Assembly: GCA_035370465.1 (NCBI GenBank)
Contig: DAOOVW010000007.1
Span: forward strand, 1 to 49,487
Direction of reading: 5' to 3'
Source: a bacterium
GTDB taxonomy: Bacteria > Ratteibacteria > UBA8468 > B48-G9 > JAFGKM01
Length of the DNA: 49,487 bases
In this document: piece by piece, positions 40,655-49,460 of the stretch
How positions within the stretch are numbered: position 1 is the first letter of the stretch
How the letters are laid out: each line of letters opens with the position of its first letter
Made by a program: the position numbers and the translations under genes
The notes under the pieces: model-generated
What the model was told of the DNA's origin: nothing
The model's database searches: none
Seen by the model: only the letters and a program-made list of their open reading frames with translations

Positions 40655-41826
40655 TAAGAGAAATTATTATGCCAAAATTAGGAGAAACAATGGAGGAGGG
40701 GTACCTTGTTTCCTGGAAAAAACAAGAAGGTGAAAAAGTTGAAAAAGGCGAAGTTCTCTTTGAAGTTATGAGTGATAAAACAAATTTTGAAGTAGAATCG
40801 CCTTATTCTGGATATTTAAGAAAGATACTTTTTAGTTCATCCGATGAAGCAATTCCTGTAACAACAGTTATAGGTTATATAAGTGATAATCCAGATGAAC
40901 AATTACCTGAGAAAGAAGAAAAGATTGAGAAAAAAGAAGTAAAAGAAGAGAAAGTAGAAATAGTACAAAAAGAAAAAGTAGAAGAAAAAATAGTAGAAGG
41001 AGGGGAGAAAATAAAAGCAACACCTGTTGCAAAAAGAATTGCTCAGGAAAGAGGAATAGATATTTCTAATATAAGGGGAACAGGTCCTGGTGGAAGAATT
41101 GAAAAAAGGGATGTTGAAAAATATATTGAAAGTAAAGCAGTTGGAGTAGGAGAATATGAAATAATAAAATGGACTCCTATTAGAAAAATTATTGCAAAAC
41201 GACTGACAGAAAGTAAAAGAGAAATTCCACATTATTATTTTCAAGGAAAATTTATTATGGACCAGATTGCACTTATAAAGGAATTGAAGAAAAAAGAAGG
41301 TAATGATTTTTCATATACTGATTTTCTTTTATTTTTTGCTGGGAAAGCAATTGAGAAATACCCTTTAATTGATGCTTCTGTTGAAAATGATGAGATAAGA
41401 GTTTATAAGTCAGTTGATATAGGTCTTGCAGTTGCAGTAGAAACGGGGCTTGTTGTTCCTGTAATAAGAAATGTCTGTCAGAAAACACTTGAAGAAATAT
41501 CTGAAGAAAGAAAGGTAATTGCAAAGAAATCAAAGGAAGGGAAATTAGAAGAGAATGATTTAAAAGGAGCAAGGTTTGTTATTTCAAATTTAGGGATGTA
41601 TGGAGTTGAGAATTTTCAGCCAATAATAAATCCACCAGGAGTTGCAATTATGGGAGTTGGTAAAATAGAAAAAGGTATTATTGTTATAGAAGATAAAATT
41701 GAAGTAAAAAGAATTATGAGTGTTTCTTTTTCTTTTGACCATAGAGTTATTGATGGAAGTTATGCTGGCTCTTTTTATAACTATTTTAAAGAAATACTTG
41801 AAAATCCCTCAATTTTAGTTTTATAA
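40651..41826 (+). CDS. pdhC: Dihydrolipoamide acyltransferase (E2)
   Basis: A 391-residue core enzyme passing the acyl group to CoA. One lipoyl domain spans residues 1-77, with the lipoylated lysine K43 in MSDKTNFEVE (threonine where DKA is commonest). A long Glu/Lys linker (85-120) follows, then the E1/E3-binding domain at 122-158 (ATPVAKRIAQERGIDISNIR, GTGPGGRI). The catalytic domain ends with SFDHRVIDGSYAG: H364 and D368 are the active-site pair. It overlaps E1 beta by 4 nt. No lpd gene follows. Confidence 0.93.
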   Translation: MIREIIMPKLGETMEEGYLVSWKKQEGEKVEKGEVLFEVMSDKTNFEVESPYSGYLRKILFSSSDEAIPVTTVIGYISDNPDEQLPEKEEKIEKKEVKEEKVEIVQKEKVEEKIVEGGEKIKATPVAKRIAQERGIDISNIRGTGPGGRIEKRDVEKYIESKAVGVGEYEIIKWTPIRKIIAKRLTESKREIPHYYFQGKFIMDQIALIKELKKKEGNDFSYTDFLLFFAGKAIEKYPLIDASVENDEIRVYKSVDIGLAVAVETGLVVPVIRNVCQKTLEEISEERKVIAKKSKEGKLEENDLKGARFVISNLGMYGVENFQPIINPPGVAIMGVGKIEKGIIVIEDKIEVKRIMSVSFSFDHRVIDGSYAGSFYNYFKEILENPSILVL

Positions 41827-41839
41827 TATATACAATTAG

Positions 41840-42015
41840 GCACAAAGTAAAAAAAGAGAGAAAATTTATAAATTTAAAGGTAAAAGTGTAAATTTTAAAA
41901 TGATAACTAATAATTTAAAACTGAAAGCAAAAGATGAAAATTATGACTTGAAATCTAAAAATTTAGTTCTTTTTTGTTTTCAATTGTACATTTTACACTA
42001 CTAATAACTTTGTGC
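41840..42015. repeat. Imperfect inverted-repeat element in the E2-cysE spacer
   Basis: Within a 233-bp spacer, GCACAAAGT (41840-41848) is repeated inverted and exactly at 42007-42015, and AGTGTAAA (41885-41892) inverted at 41992-41999. The interior is AT-rich with no open frame. It resembles, loosely, the AT-rich hairpin at 38281-38350 (GTGTAAA / TTTACA blocks). No convincing cysE promoter is visible in what remains. Confidence 0.5.
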
Positions 42016-42059
42016 TATATATGTATGGTTTATATTGTATATATAAAACTTAATGACAA

Positions 42060-42794
42060 ATGATAGGGAGAATAAAAGAGGATATTAACACTGTTTTTGA
42101 AAAAGACCCAGCAGCAAGAAATATTTTTGAAGTAATTACAAGTTATCCTGGTTTACATGCGCTGTGGGGACATCGTTTTGCTCATTTTTTATGGAAAAGA
42201 AATATGAAAACATTTGCAAGGATAATTTCTAATGTGAATAGATTTTTTACACAAATTGAAATTCATCCAGGAGCAGAAATAGGAAGAAGATTTTTTATTG
42301 ACCATGGTTGTGGAGTTGTTATTGGAGAAACAACAGAAATTGGTAATGATGTTTTGCTTTACCAGGGGGTTGTTTTAGGCGGAATAACTCATGAGAAGAA
42401 GAAAAGACATCCAACAATTGGAAATAATGTAGTTATTGGAGCAGGAGCAATTGTTTTGGGTCCAGTTAAAGTTGGGGATGGTGCAAAAATTGGTGCAGGT
42501 AGTGTTGTGGTTAAAGATGTTCCATCTGATTCAACAGTTGTTGGTGTTCCAGGTAGAGTTGTGAAACAACAGAAAAAAAGGAAAATAGAACTTGACCATA
42601 GTAATCTTCCCGACCCTGTTGCAGATGCATTAAAATTAGTTATTGATGAAATTGAAAAGCATGAAGAAAGGATTATAAAACTTGAAAGTGTAGAAGGTAT
42701 TAAAGCAAAAATAGATGAGTATTTTGCTATGAAAAAAGAAGAAATTTCTGAAATTTTTTCAAAAATAAAGGAGAATGAAAATGAAAAAAATTAA
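42060..42794 (+). CDS. cysE: Serine O-acetyltransferase with C-terminal helical extension
   Basis: A 244-residue enzyme acetylating serine with acetyl-CoA, the first step of cysteine synthesis. The N-terminal helical part has VFEKDPAARNIFEVITSYPG and HALWGHRFAHFLWKRNM. The left-handed beta-helix follows: EIHPGAEIGRRFFIDHGCGV, GETTEIGNDVLLYQGVVLGG and IGAGSVVVKDVP. After the core, residues from about 180 form a charged, probably coiled tail (EIEKHEERIIKLESVEGIKA) unlike the short feedback-sensing tail of E. coli CysE. No clear ribosome-binding site precedes the ATG. It overlaps the next gene by 14 nt. Confidence 0.93.
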   Translation: MIGRIKEDINTVFEKDPAARNIFEVITSYPGLHALWGHRFAHFLWKRNMKTFARIISNVNRFFTQIEIHPGAEIGRRFFIDHGCGVVIGETTEIGNDVLLYQGVVLGGITHEKKKRHPTIGNNVVIGAGAIVLGPVKVGDGAKIGAGSVVVKDVPSDSTVVGVPGRVVKQQKKRKIELDHSNLPDPVADALKLVIDEIEKHEERIIKLESVEGIKAKIDEYFAMKKEEISEIFSKIKENENEKN

Positions 42795-43866
42795 TATTTT
42801 ATTTTTATCCTCATTATTTATTTTCATTTTATCTTTTTCAGGATATTGTGAAATAGTAAAGGTCTATCATAAAGTTAAAAGAGGCGAGACCTTAATTGCA
42901 ATTGCTAAAAAATATGGAACAAGTGTAGAAAAGATAAAAGAACTAAATGGTTTAAAAACATCTCTTATAAAAGAAGGACAAAAACTTGTTGTTAAAAAAA
43001 TAGAGAAAGAGGAAAATAAAAATTTATCTTCAAATAAAGAATCATTAACAACCTCTTCTGGAAATTATGACACAGTTTATTATGTAGTAAAAAAAGGTGA
43101 TAACCTTTCTAAAATAAGTAGAAAATATGACATTTCAGTTTCATCTATAAAAAAAGAAAATAATTTAAAAAGCAGTAAAATAATACCAGGAATGCAGTTA
43201 AAAATTAGAGTTCCAGTTGAAGTGCCTAAAATAGAAAATATAGAGCCAATAATAGGAACTGAACAAAAGGATTTTTATCAGGTAAAAAAGGGAGATACTC
43301 TTGAAGAAATAGCAAAGAAATTTTCTGTTTTGCCTGAAGAACTTAAAAAATATAATCTTTTGCGTGATAATGATTTTAAAGAAGGGCAGATTATAATTAT
43401 TCCCCAACAAGAGCAATTAACAAGTAATCCAGAAAGTCAAACAAATAGCGAAACAGATATAGAAAAAGAACAATTAACAAGAGCAAAAATTCTTGATATT
43501 GCATTTTCCTATCTTAATATGCCTTACAAATTAGGTGGGAATGGGGAAAAATGTATTGATTGTTCAACTCTTACTCGCCTTGTTTATGAAAAAATAGGTT
43601 TTGAATTACCAAAAACATCTTATCAACAAGCAAAATTGGGCAAAGAAGTTACATTAAATGAAGCATTACCTGGTGATTTGGTATTTTTTAGAAGAGGCAT
43701 AGGAATTGGACATGTTGGTATTTATATCGGTAATAAACTTTTTATTCACGCCAGTAGCAGTGATAGGAAAGTTAAAATAGATTCTCTTGAAAATTCGTAT
43801 TTTAAAAGTCATTTTGTATGTTTAAAAAGGTATATTCCATTTAGTAGCAGCGTTTTTGGAGGTTAA
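42781..43866 (+). CDS. Exported LysM-NlpC/P60 peptidoglycan hydrolase
   Basis: A 361-residue secreted cell-wall hydrolase. I take ATG 42781, 7 nt after AAGGAG; the ATG at 42775 is too close to it. A signal peptide covers about residues 1-23 (ending FSGYC-E, where the cysteine might also make a lipoprotein site). Three LysM peptidoglycan-binding repeats lie at about 28-71, 100-142 and 165-207. The NlpC/P60 domain has catalytic C261 (CIDCSTLTRLVY), H311 (GHVGIYIG) and a polar third position at H323 (FIHASS). It likely cuts stem-peptide bonds. It overlaps cysE by 14 nt. Confidence 0.92.
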   Translation: MKKINILFLSSLFIFILSFSGYCEIVKVYHKVKRGETLIAIAKKYGTSVEKIKELNGLKTSLIKEGQKLVVKKIEKEENKNLSSNKESLTTSSGNYDTVYYVVKKGDNLSKISRKYDISVSSIKKENNLKSSKIIPGMQLKIRVPVEVPKIENIEPIIGTEQKDFYQVKKGDTLEEIAKKFSVLPEELKKYNLLRDNDFKEGQIIIIPQQEQLTSNPESQTNSETDIEKEQLTRAKILDIAFSYLNMPYKLGGNGEKCIDCSTLTRLVYEKIGFELPKTSYQQAKLGKEVTLNEALPGDLVFFRRGIGIGHVGIYIGNKLFIHASSSDRKVKIDSLENSYFKSHFVCLKRYIPFSSSVFGG

Positions 43867-43868
43867 AA

Positions 43869-44891
43869 ATGATGTCAAGAAATAGTAATTGTAGGTGCTG
43901 TGAATATTTATGGAATAGTTTAAAAATAGTTGTAATTGAAAATGAAATTTTGAGAATAGAAATTCTTGCAGACAAAGGAACAGATATAGTTGAATTTCTT
44001 TACAAACCAGAAGATATAGATTTCATGTGGAGAAGTCCTATTCCTTTATATAATCGTTTTATGTTCCCTATAACAAAAGAGTTAGATTCAGGAAATTTTA
44101 TTGATTTTTATCCAGGTGGATGGCAAGAAATATTTCCAAATGGTAGTTCCCCATGTGAATATAAAGGAACGGTTTTGGGATTACATGGAGAAATTGCTCT
44201 ACTACCATGGGATTATAAAATTATTGAAGATTCTTCCGAAAAAATTTCAGTCCTTTTTTCAGTAAAAACATATAGAACACCATTTTACATTGAAAAAATT
44301 ATATCTATTGAGAAAGAAAAACCATATATTGAAATTGAGGAAAAAGTAAAAAATATTGGTGGTGAAGATATGGATTTTATATGGGGACACCATCCTGCTA
44401 TTGGTAAACCATTTCTTTCATCTGATTGTTTTATAAAAATTCCTGAATGTAAAATTAAAGTTGTTCATGGTGATGGAAAATCAATTACAAATTTAAAACA
44501 AACCGAAGGAATATGGCCATATTTAGAAGGAATTGATAGAAATAAAGTTGATATAAGTAAAATTCCCTCTGAAAATGATTGTGTATCAGATATGATGTTT
44601 TTAACTGACCTTAAAGAAGGAAAATATGAAATTGTTAATAAAAAAAGGAAATTATCATTCTTTTTTGAATTTCCTTTATCAGTATTTAAGTGTTTATGGT
44701 TCTGGAGAATTGCAAAAGGCAGTTTTAATTATCCCTGGTATGGAAGAAATTATAACATTGCTCTTGAACCATTTTCTTCTTTACCAAATCTGGCAGAAGC
44801 AATAAAAAGAGGAGACCAGTTGAAATTAAAACCAGATGAAGAAATGAGAGTAAAGATAAAAGCAGGGGTAATAAAGGAAGAAAATGGGTGA
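43869..44891 (+). CDS. Galactose-mutarotase-like protein (aldose 1-epimerase fold)
   Basis: A 340-residue protein resembling aldose 1-epimerases and the related DUF4432 group. Clues are LRIEILADKGTDIVEFLYKP near residues 33-52, FYPGGWQEIFPNGSSPCEYK, LHGEIALLPWDYKI, WGHHPAIGKPFLSS and the C-terminal NIALEPFSSLPNLAEAIKRG. The histidine-containing LHGE and GHHPA segments fit sugar-binding active sites. The substrate is not clear. A GGAGG site lies 6 nt before the ATG. It overlaps gatB by 8 nt. Confidence 0.75.
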   Translation: MMSRNSNCRCCEYLWNSLKIVVIENEILRIEILADKGTDIVEFLYKPEDIDFMWRSPIPLYNRFMFPITKELDSGNFIDFYPGGWQEIFPNGSSPCEYKGTVLGLHGEIALLPWDYKIIEDSSEKISVLFSVKTYRTPFYIEKIISIEKEKPYIEIEEKVKNIGGEDMDFIWGHHPAIGKPFLSSDCFIKIPECKIKVVHGDGKSITNLKQTEGIWPYLEGIDRNKVDISKIPSENDCVSDMMFLTDLKEGKYEIVNKKRKLSFFFEFPLSVFKCLWFWRIAKGSFNYPWYGRNYNIALEPFSSLPNLAEAIKRGDQLKLKPDEEMRVKIKAGVIKEENG

Positions 44892-46302
44892 ATATGAAGT
44901 TGTAATTGGGCTTGAAGTTCATGTGGAATTATCTACTTGCTCAAAAATGTTTTGTCCTTGTTCAACAGAATTTGGTGCTTCTCCAAATACGAATATCTGC
45001 CCTATTTGTATAGGAATGCCAGGTACTTTACCTGTAATAAATGAGAAAGCAATTGAATGTGCAGTAAAAACAGGTATTGCATTTAATTCTGATATAGCAA
45101 GGACTTGTAGGTTTGCAAGGAAAAATTATTTTTATCCAGACCTTCCTAAAAATTATCAGATTTCACAATACGAACAACCAATTATAAAGGGGGGATACCT
45201 GAAGGTAAGAGATAAAAAAATAAATTTAACAAGGATACATTTAGAAGAAGATGCAGGTAAACTTATTCATTCTGAGGAGGGTGAGAATTTTTCATATATT
45301 GATTATAACAGAGGCGGAATACCTCTTATTGAAATTGTTACACAACCAGATATAACAAGTCCAGAAGAAGGTGAAGAATTTCTCTTGAAATTAAAGCAGA
45401 CATTAAAATATTTAGAAGTAAGCGATTGTAATATGGAAGAAGGTTCATTAAGATGTGATGCAAATATATCTGTAAGAAAAAAGGGAGATGAAAAGTTTGG
45501 AGTAAAAGTTGAGATTAAAAATATGAATTCTTTTAAAGCGGTCAGAAAAGCGTTAAGTTATGAACAAAAAAGGCAAATTTCAATTTTAAATAGAGGTGGA
45601 AAGATTCAGCAAGAAACACGACTCTGGGATGATAAATTACAAAAAACAGAAATCATGAGGACGAAAGAAGAGGCACATGATTACAGATATTTTCCTGACC
45701 CAGACCTTTTACCAGTTGAAATTGATGACGAATTCATAAATAAAGTTAAAGAAGAAATAGGGGAATTACCAGATGATAGAAAAGAGAGAATTAAAGTACA
45801 ATATGGATTACCTACCTATGATATTGATGTCTTGATGAGTGAAAAAATAATAATTGACTATTTTGAGGAATGTAGTAAAATTTTCAAAAATTATAAACTT
45901 ATTTCCAATTGGATTATGGGAGAGATAATGTCTTTATTAAAAGGGAAAGAAATAAAATTCCTTTTTGAAAAAATACCTCCAGAAAAATTTATTGACTTGT
46001 TAAAAATGGTTGAAGAGGGTAAAATAACCTCAACAGTTGGGAAAAATGTATTAAAGGAAATTTTAAAAACAGGGAAATTTCCTTCTGAAATAGTAAAAGA
46101 AAAAGGTCTTCTACAAATAGGAGATGAGGAATTTATTGAAAATATAGTAAAACAGGTAATTGACGAAAATCAAAAAGCAGTTGATGACTATAAAAAAGGG
46201 AAAGAAAAAGTAATGGCTTTCCTTATAGGGCAGGTTATGAAGAAAACAAAGGGAAAAGTTAATTCAGAAATTGTTGAAAAAACAATAAAAAAGTTAATAT
46301 AA
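44884..46302 (+). CDS. gatB: Asp/Glu-tRNA amidotransferase subunit B
   Basis: A 472-residue subunit of GatCAB, which turns misacylated Glu-tRNA(Gln) and Asp-tRNA(Asn) into Gln- and Asn-tRNA. It begins YEVVIGLEVHVELSTCSKMF, with FCPCSTEFGASPNTNICPIC zinc-type cysteines, then RKNYFYPDLPKNYQISQYEQ, DYNRGGIPLIEIVTQPDI and MEEGSLRCDANISVR. The C-terminal tRNA-binding tail ends normally. gatA and gatC are not in the window. Confidence 0.97.
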   Translation: MGEYEVVIGLEVHVELSTCSKMFCPCSTEFGASPNTNICPICIGMPGTLPVINEKAIECAVKTGIAFNSDIARTCRFARKNYFYPDLPKNYQISQYEQPIIKGGYLKVRDKKINLTRIHLEEDAGKLIHSEEGENFSYIDYNRGGIPLIEIVTQPDITSPEEGEEFLLKLKQTLKYLEVSDCNMEEGSLRCDANISVRKKGDEKFGVKVEIKNMNSFKAVRKALSYEQKRQISILNRGGKIQQETRLWDDKLQKTEIMRTKEEAHDYRYFPDPDLLPVEIDDEFINKVKEEIGELPDDRKERIKVQYGLPTYDIDVLMSEKIIIDYFEECSKIFKNYKLISNWIMGEIMSLLKGKEIKFLFEKIPPEKFIDLLKMVEEGKITSTVGKNVLKEILKTGKFPSEIVKEKGLLQIGDEEFIENIVKQVIDENQKAVDDYKKGKEKVMAFLIGQVMKKTKGKVNSEIVEKTIKKLI

Positions 46303-46378
46303 CAAAAAATAATTTTATTTTTCCGTCTATTTTATATTTTTCTCTTTCCTAATAGGAAGAGATGAAGGGAGAAAGAAA

Positions 46379-47566
46379 ATGAGAAAAAAGTTTTTTTTAA
46401 CTATTATTGGGTTTTTCTTATTAACCATAATTTTAGGTAGTGATGTAAAAGTTTCTGAGGAAAGAAATAAAAAAGAAGAAACATATAAAAACATAGAACT
46501 TTTTATTGATGCTTTAAATATTGTAGAAAAAAATTATGTAAAAGAAGTTGAAAATAAGGACCTTATTTATGGAGCACTTAAAGGTATGCTGATGTCTCTT
46601 GACCCATACAGTGCTTTTCTTCCTCCTGACCTTAAAAAAGAATTACAAATTGAAACAGAAGGGCAGTTTGAAGGAGTTGGAATGGAAATTACACTGAAAA
46701 ATGGGATAATAACAGTGGTAAGCCCAATAGAAGACAGTCCTGCCTGGAAAGCAGGTGTTAAGCCAGGTGATAGAATAATTACTATTGATGGGGAATCAAC
46801 AAAAGGTATGACAACACTTGAAGCAGCAAAAAAACTGAGAGGAGAAAAAGGGACAAAAGTGAAAATAAGTGTTATGAGAGAAAATATGCCAAAACTAATT
46901 GATATAGAAATAACAAGAGATATTATAAAAGTGAAATCAGTAAAAACAGAGGACATAGGTGAAATGGGATATATAAGAATTACAGAATTTCAAGAAAGAA
47001 CATCTTCTGATTTGAAAAATGCATTAGAAGAGTTTAATAAAAAAGAGAAAAAAGGGATAATTCTTGATTTAAGAAACAACCCTGGTGGTCTTTTAACCTC
47101 TGCTGTTGAAGTTAGTGAATTATTTTTGCAAAAAGGTAAATTAATTGTTTATACACAGGGAAGAAATAAAGAAGATAAAAGTATTTTTAGAAGTAAAAAA
47201 GTTCCTATCTGGGAAAAACCAATTGTTTTACTTGTTAACCAGGGTAGTGCCAGTGCTTCTGAAATTGTTTTTGGGGCGCTTAAAGACAATTATGAAAAAA
47301 TTAGCTCGGTTGGTGAAAAAACATTCGGTAAAGGTTCTGTTCAGAATTTAATTCCGTTATCAGATGGTTCCGCTTTAAAACTTACAATTGCTTATTACTA
47401 TACACCTTCTAATGTTTGTATTGAAGGAGAAGGGATACCAGTTGATTATGAAGTGAAATTACCAGAAGATAAAGAAATTATATTTGCAACAGATGAAGAT
47501 GTACAATTTCAAGAAGCAAAAAGAATTTTGAAGAATATGATTTATGAGAAAGATGAAAAAGAGTGA
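46379..47566 (+). CDS. ctpA: C-terminal processing protease (S41 family)
   Basis: A 395-residue periplasmic or exported serine protease that trims C-termini of envelope proteins. A signal peptide spans about residues 1-20 (hydrophobic FFLTIIGFFLLTIIL). The PDZ domain occupies about 93-178 (GVGMEITLKNGI and AWKAGVKPGDRIITIDGES). The catalytic region has LDLRNNPGGLL, the serine motif NQGSASASE (287-295) and the lysine in GEKTFGKGSVQ (K318), forming the Ser-Lys dyad. A GAAGGGAG site precedes the ATG. It overlaps the next gene by 23 nt. Confidence 0.95.
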   Translation: MRKKFFLTIIGFFLLTIILGSDVKVSEERNKKEETYKNIELFIDALNIVEKNYVKEVENKDLIYGALKGMLMSLDPYSAFLPPDLKKELQIETEGQFEGVGMEITLKNGIITVVSPIEDSPAWKAGVKPGDRIITIDGESTKGMTTLEAAKKLRGEKGTKVKISVMRENMPKLIDIEITRDIIKVKSVKTEDIGEMGYIRITEFQERTSSDLKNALEEFNKKEKKGIILDLRNNPGGLLTSAVEVSELFLQKGKLIVYTQGRNKEDKSIFRSKKVPIWEKPIVLLVNQGSASASEIVFGALKDNYEKISSVGEKTFGKGSVQNLIPLSDGSALKLTIAYYYTPSNVCIEGEGIPVDYEVKLPEDKEIIFATDEDVQFQEAKRILKNMIYEKDEKE

Positions 47567-48401
47567 TAAAAAAGAGACATCATGGCTTGTACCTATTGTT
47601 CTCCTTTTAATTTTAGGTATTTTAATTACAGGTGTAAAAGTTCTTAATGAAATTTACAAAAAAGAGGAAATTCCAGGTAAAAAAATACCTGCCAAAAAGG
47701 AAAAAGTAGTTGAAAAAAAAGAGAAAAAAAGAGAAAAAGAAATTCCAGTTGCAATAATAATAGATGATTGTGGCTGGAATAGGTCTATTGTAAACGAATT
47801 AGAAGGAATTAACGAACCACTTACACTTTCTTTTTTGCCAAAAGCTCCATATAGTAAAGAATTAATTAAATTGCTTAATGGGAAAGATTATGAATTTATC
47901 TTACATCTTCCGCTTGAACCATTACCTCCTCAACAATGTCTGGATAAAGGACTTATTACAACAGAAATGACTGATGAGGAGATAAATAAAATATTTCTTG
48001 ATAATGTATATGATTATTTACCATATATCAAAGGAATTAACAATCATATGGGTTCTCTTTTTACTTCTACTCCTGATAAAATGGAAGTACTTCTTGAAAA
48101 TATAAAAAAAGAAAATTTGTTTTTCATTGATAGTGCAACATCAAAAAATACAACTGGTTATACACTTGCCGAGCAGATGGGAATAAAAACAGCAAAAAGA
48201 GATATTTTTCTTGATAATGAATCAAATCCAGAATATATTAAAGAGCAGTTAAATAAACTTATTAAAGTAGCAAAAAAAAATGGAAAATGTGTTGCTATTG
48301 GACATGCAAAAAAAGAAACATTAAAGGTATTAAAAGAAAAATTACCTGAACTGAAAGAAGAAGGTATAAAAATAGTTCCTGCCTCTGCATTAGTTGAATA
48401 A
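47544..48401 (+). CDS. YibQ-type divergent polysaccharide deacetylase
   Basis: A 285-residue membrane-anchored protein. Residues 1-12 are charged, 14-35 form a membrane anchor (WLVPIVLLLILGILITGVKV), and 45-65 are a Lys/Glu-rich linker. The domain has VAIIIDDCGWN, LTLSFLPKAPYSKELI, LHLPLEP, GINNHMGSLFT, FFIDSATS and AIGHAKKETL, which match the YibQ family; some act with cell-wall or division functions, but the substrate is unproven. It starts 23 nt inside ctpA; an ATG at 47553 is an alternative. The ctpA-yibQ pairing is common in bacteria. Confidence 0.88.
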   Translation: MRKMKKSDKKETSWLVPIVLLLILGILITGVKVLNEIYKKEEIPGKKIPAKKEKVVEKKEKKREKEIPVAIIIDDCGWNRSIVNELEGINEPLTLSFLPKAPYSKELIKLLNGKDYEFILHLPLEPLPPQQCLDKGLITTEMTDEEINKIFLDNVYDYLPYIKGINNHMGSLFTSTPDKMEVLLENIKKENLFFIDSATSKNTTGYTLAEQMGIKTAKRDIFLDNESNPEYIKEQLNKLIKVAKKNGKCVAIGHAKKETLKVLKEKLPELKEEGIKIVPASALVE

Positions 48402-48445
48402 ATTCCTCCTCCCGGAACCATGTTCCAGAAAAAAGGTGAAGGTCT

Positions 48446-49429
48446 ATGATAATAATTGGTATAGAAACATCCTGTGATGAAACAAGTATTGGTATTTTAG
48501 AAAATAATAAATTATTAGCAAATATTGTTGCTTCACAGGAAGATATACACTCTAAATTTGGTGGTGTTGTTCCTGAACTTGCAAGCAGGCAACACTTAGA
48601 GAAGATAGATATTCTTTTTAATATTGCTGTTGAAAAAACCAAAATTAATATTAACAATATAAATTATATTGGTGTCACATCTCAACCAGGACTTAAAGGT
48701 TCATTAATTGTTGGTGTTTCATTTGCGTCGGGGCTTTCTTTTTCTTTAAAAAAACCAATTTATAAAATTGACCATTTAAAAGCACATATATCAGCAAATT
48801 ATTTTGATGAAAATATTGAGTTTCCTGCAATTGGACTTGTGATTTCCGGAGGGCATACTTCTTTTTACTATCTTAAAAACCATATTGATTTTGAACTTTT
48901 AGGAAGAACTCTTGATGATGCCTGTGGAGAAGTATTTGACAAAGTTGGCAGAATGTTAGCCCTTCCCTTTCCTGGTGGACCACAAATAGAAAAAAACGCA
49001 AAAGAAGGAGATGAAAATAAAATAAAATTTCCAGTTGCCTTAATTTCAAAAAACTCCCTTGATTTCAGTTTTAGTGGATTGAAAACAGCAGTTAATTATC
49101 ACATTAAAAAAAATGGATTAAATAATATTCCTGATATATGTGCTTCATTTCAAAAAGTTGTTGCAGATACATTATGTATAAAAATTGAAAGAGCAATAAA
49201 TAGATATAAAGTAAAATCCCTTCTTTTGGGTGGAGGAGTAGTTCAAAATGAATATATAAGGGGAAGAATAAAAGAAAAAATTGGAGAAAAAATTAAATTG
49301 TTTATCCCTGAAAAAAAATTATGTATGGATAATGGTGGTATGGTGGCGATTTTAACATATTTTTTAATTAAATATGGAGTAAAACCATCAGAAAATAAAA
49401 TAGAAGTAATTCCAACAGTAGAAATTTGA
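48446..49429 (+). CDS. tsaD: tRNA N6-threonylcarbamoyladenosine synthase subunit TsaD
   Basis: A 327-residue ATPase-like subunit that transfers threonylcarbamoyl to A37 of tRNAs reading ANN codons. It begins IIIGIETSCDETSIGILEN, with GGVVPELASRQHLEKI, the metal-binding HLKAH (H110, H114), GLVISGGHTSFYYL, GRTLDDACGEVFDKVGRMLA, FSFSGLKTAVNYH and SLLLGGGVVQNEYIR. The length is standard. An AAAGGTGAAGG site lies upstream. Partner genes tsaB, tsaC and tsaE are not in the window. Confidence 0.96.
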   Translation: MIIIGIETSCDETSIGILENNKLLANIVASQEDIHSKFGGVVPELASRQHLEKIDILFNIAVEKTKININNINYIGVTSQPGLKGSLIVGVSFASGLSFSLKKPIYKIDHLKAHISANYFDENIEFPAIGLVISGGHTSFYYLKNHIDFELLGRTLDDACGEVFDKVGRMLALPFPGGPQIEKNAKEGDENKIKFPVALISKNSLDFSFSGLKTAVNYHIKKNGLNNIPDICASFQKVVADTLCIKIERAINRYKVKSLLLGGGVVQNEYIRGRIKEKIGEKIKLFIPEKKLCMDNGGMVAILTYFLIKYGVKPSENKIEVIPTVEI

Positions 49430-49460
49430 TTTTTTATAAAATGTCAAAAGGAAAAATAGA

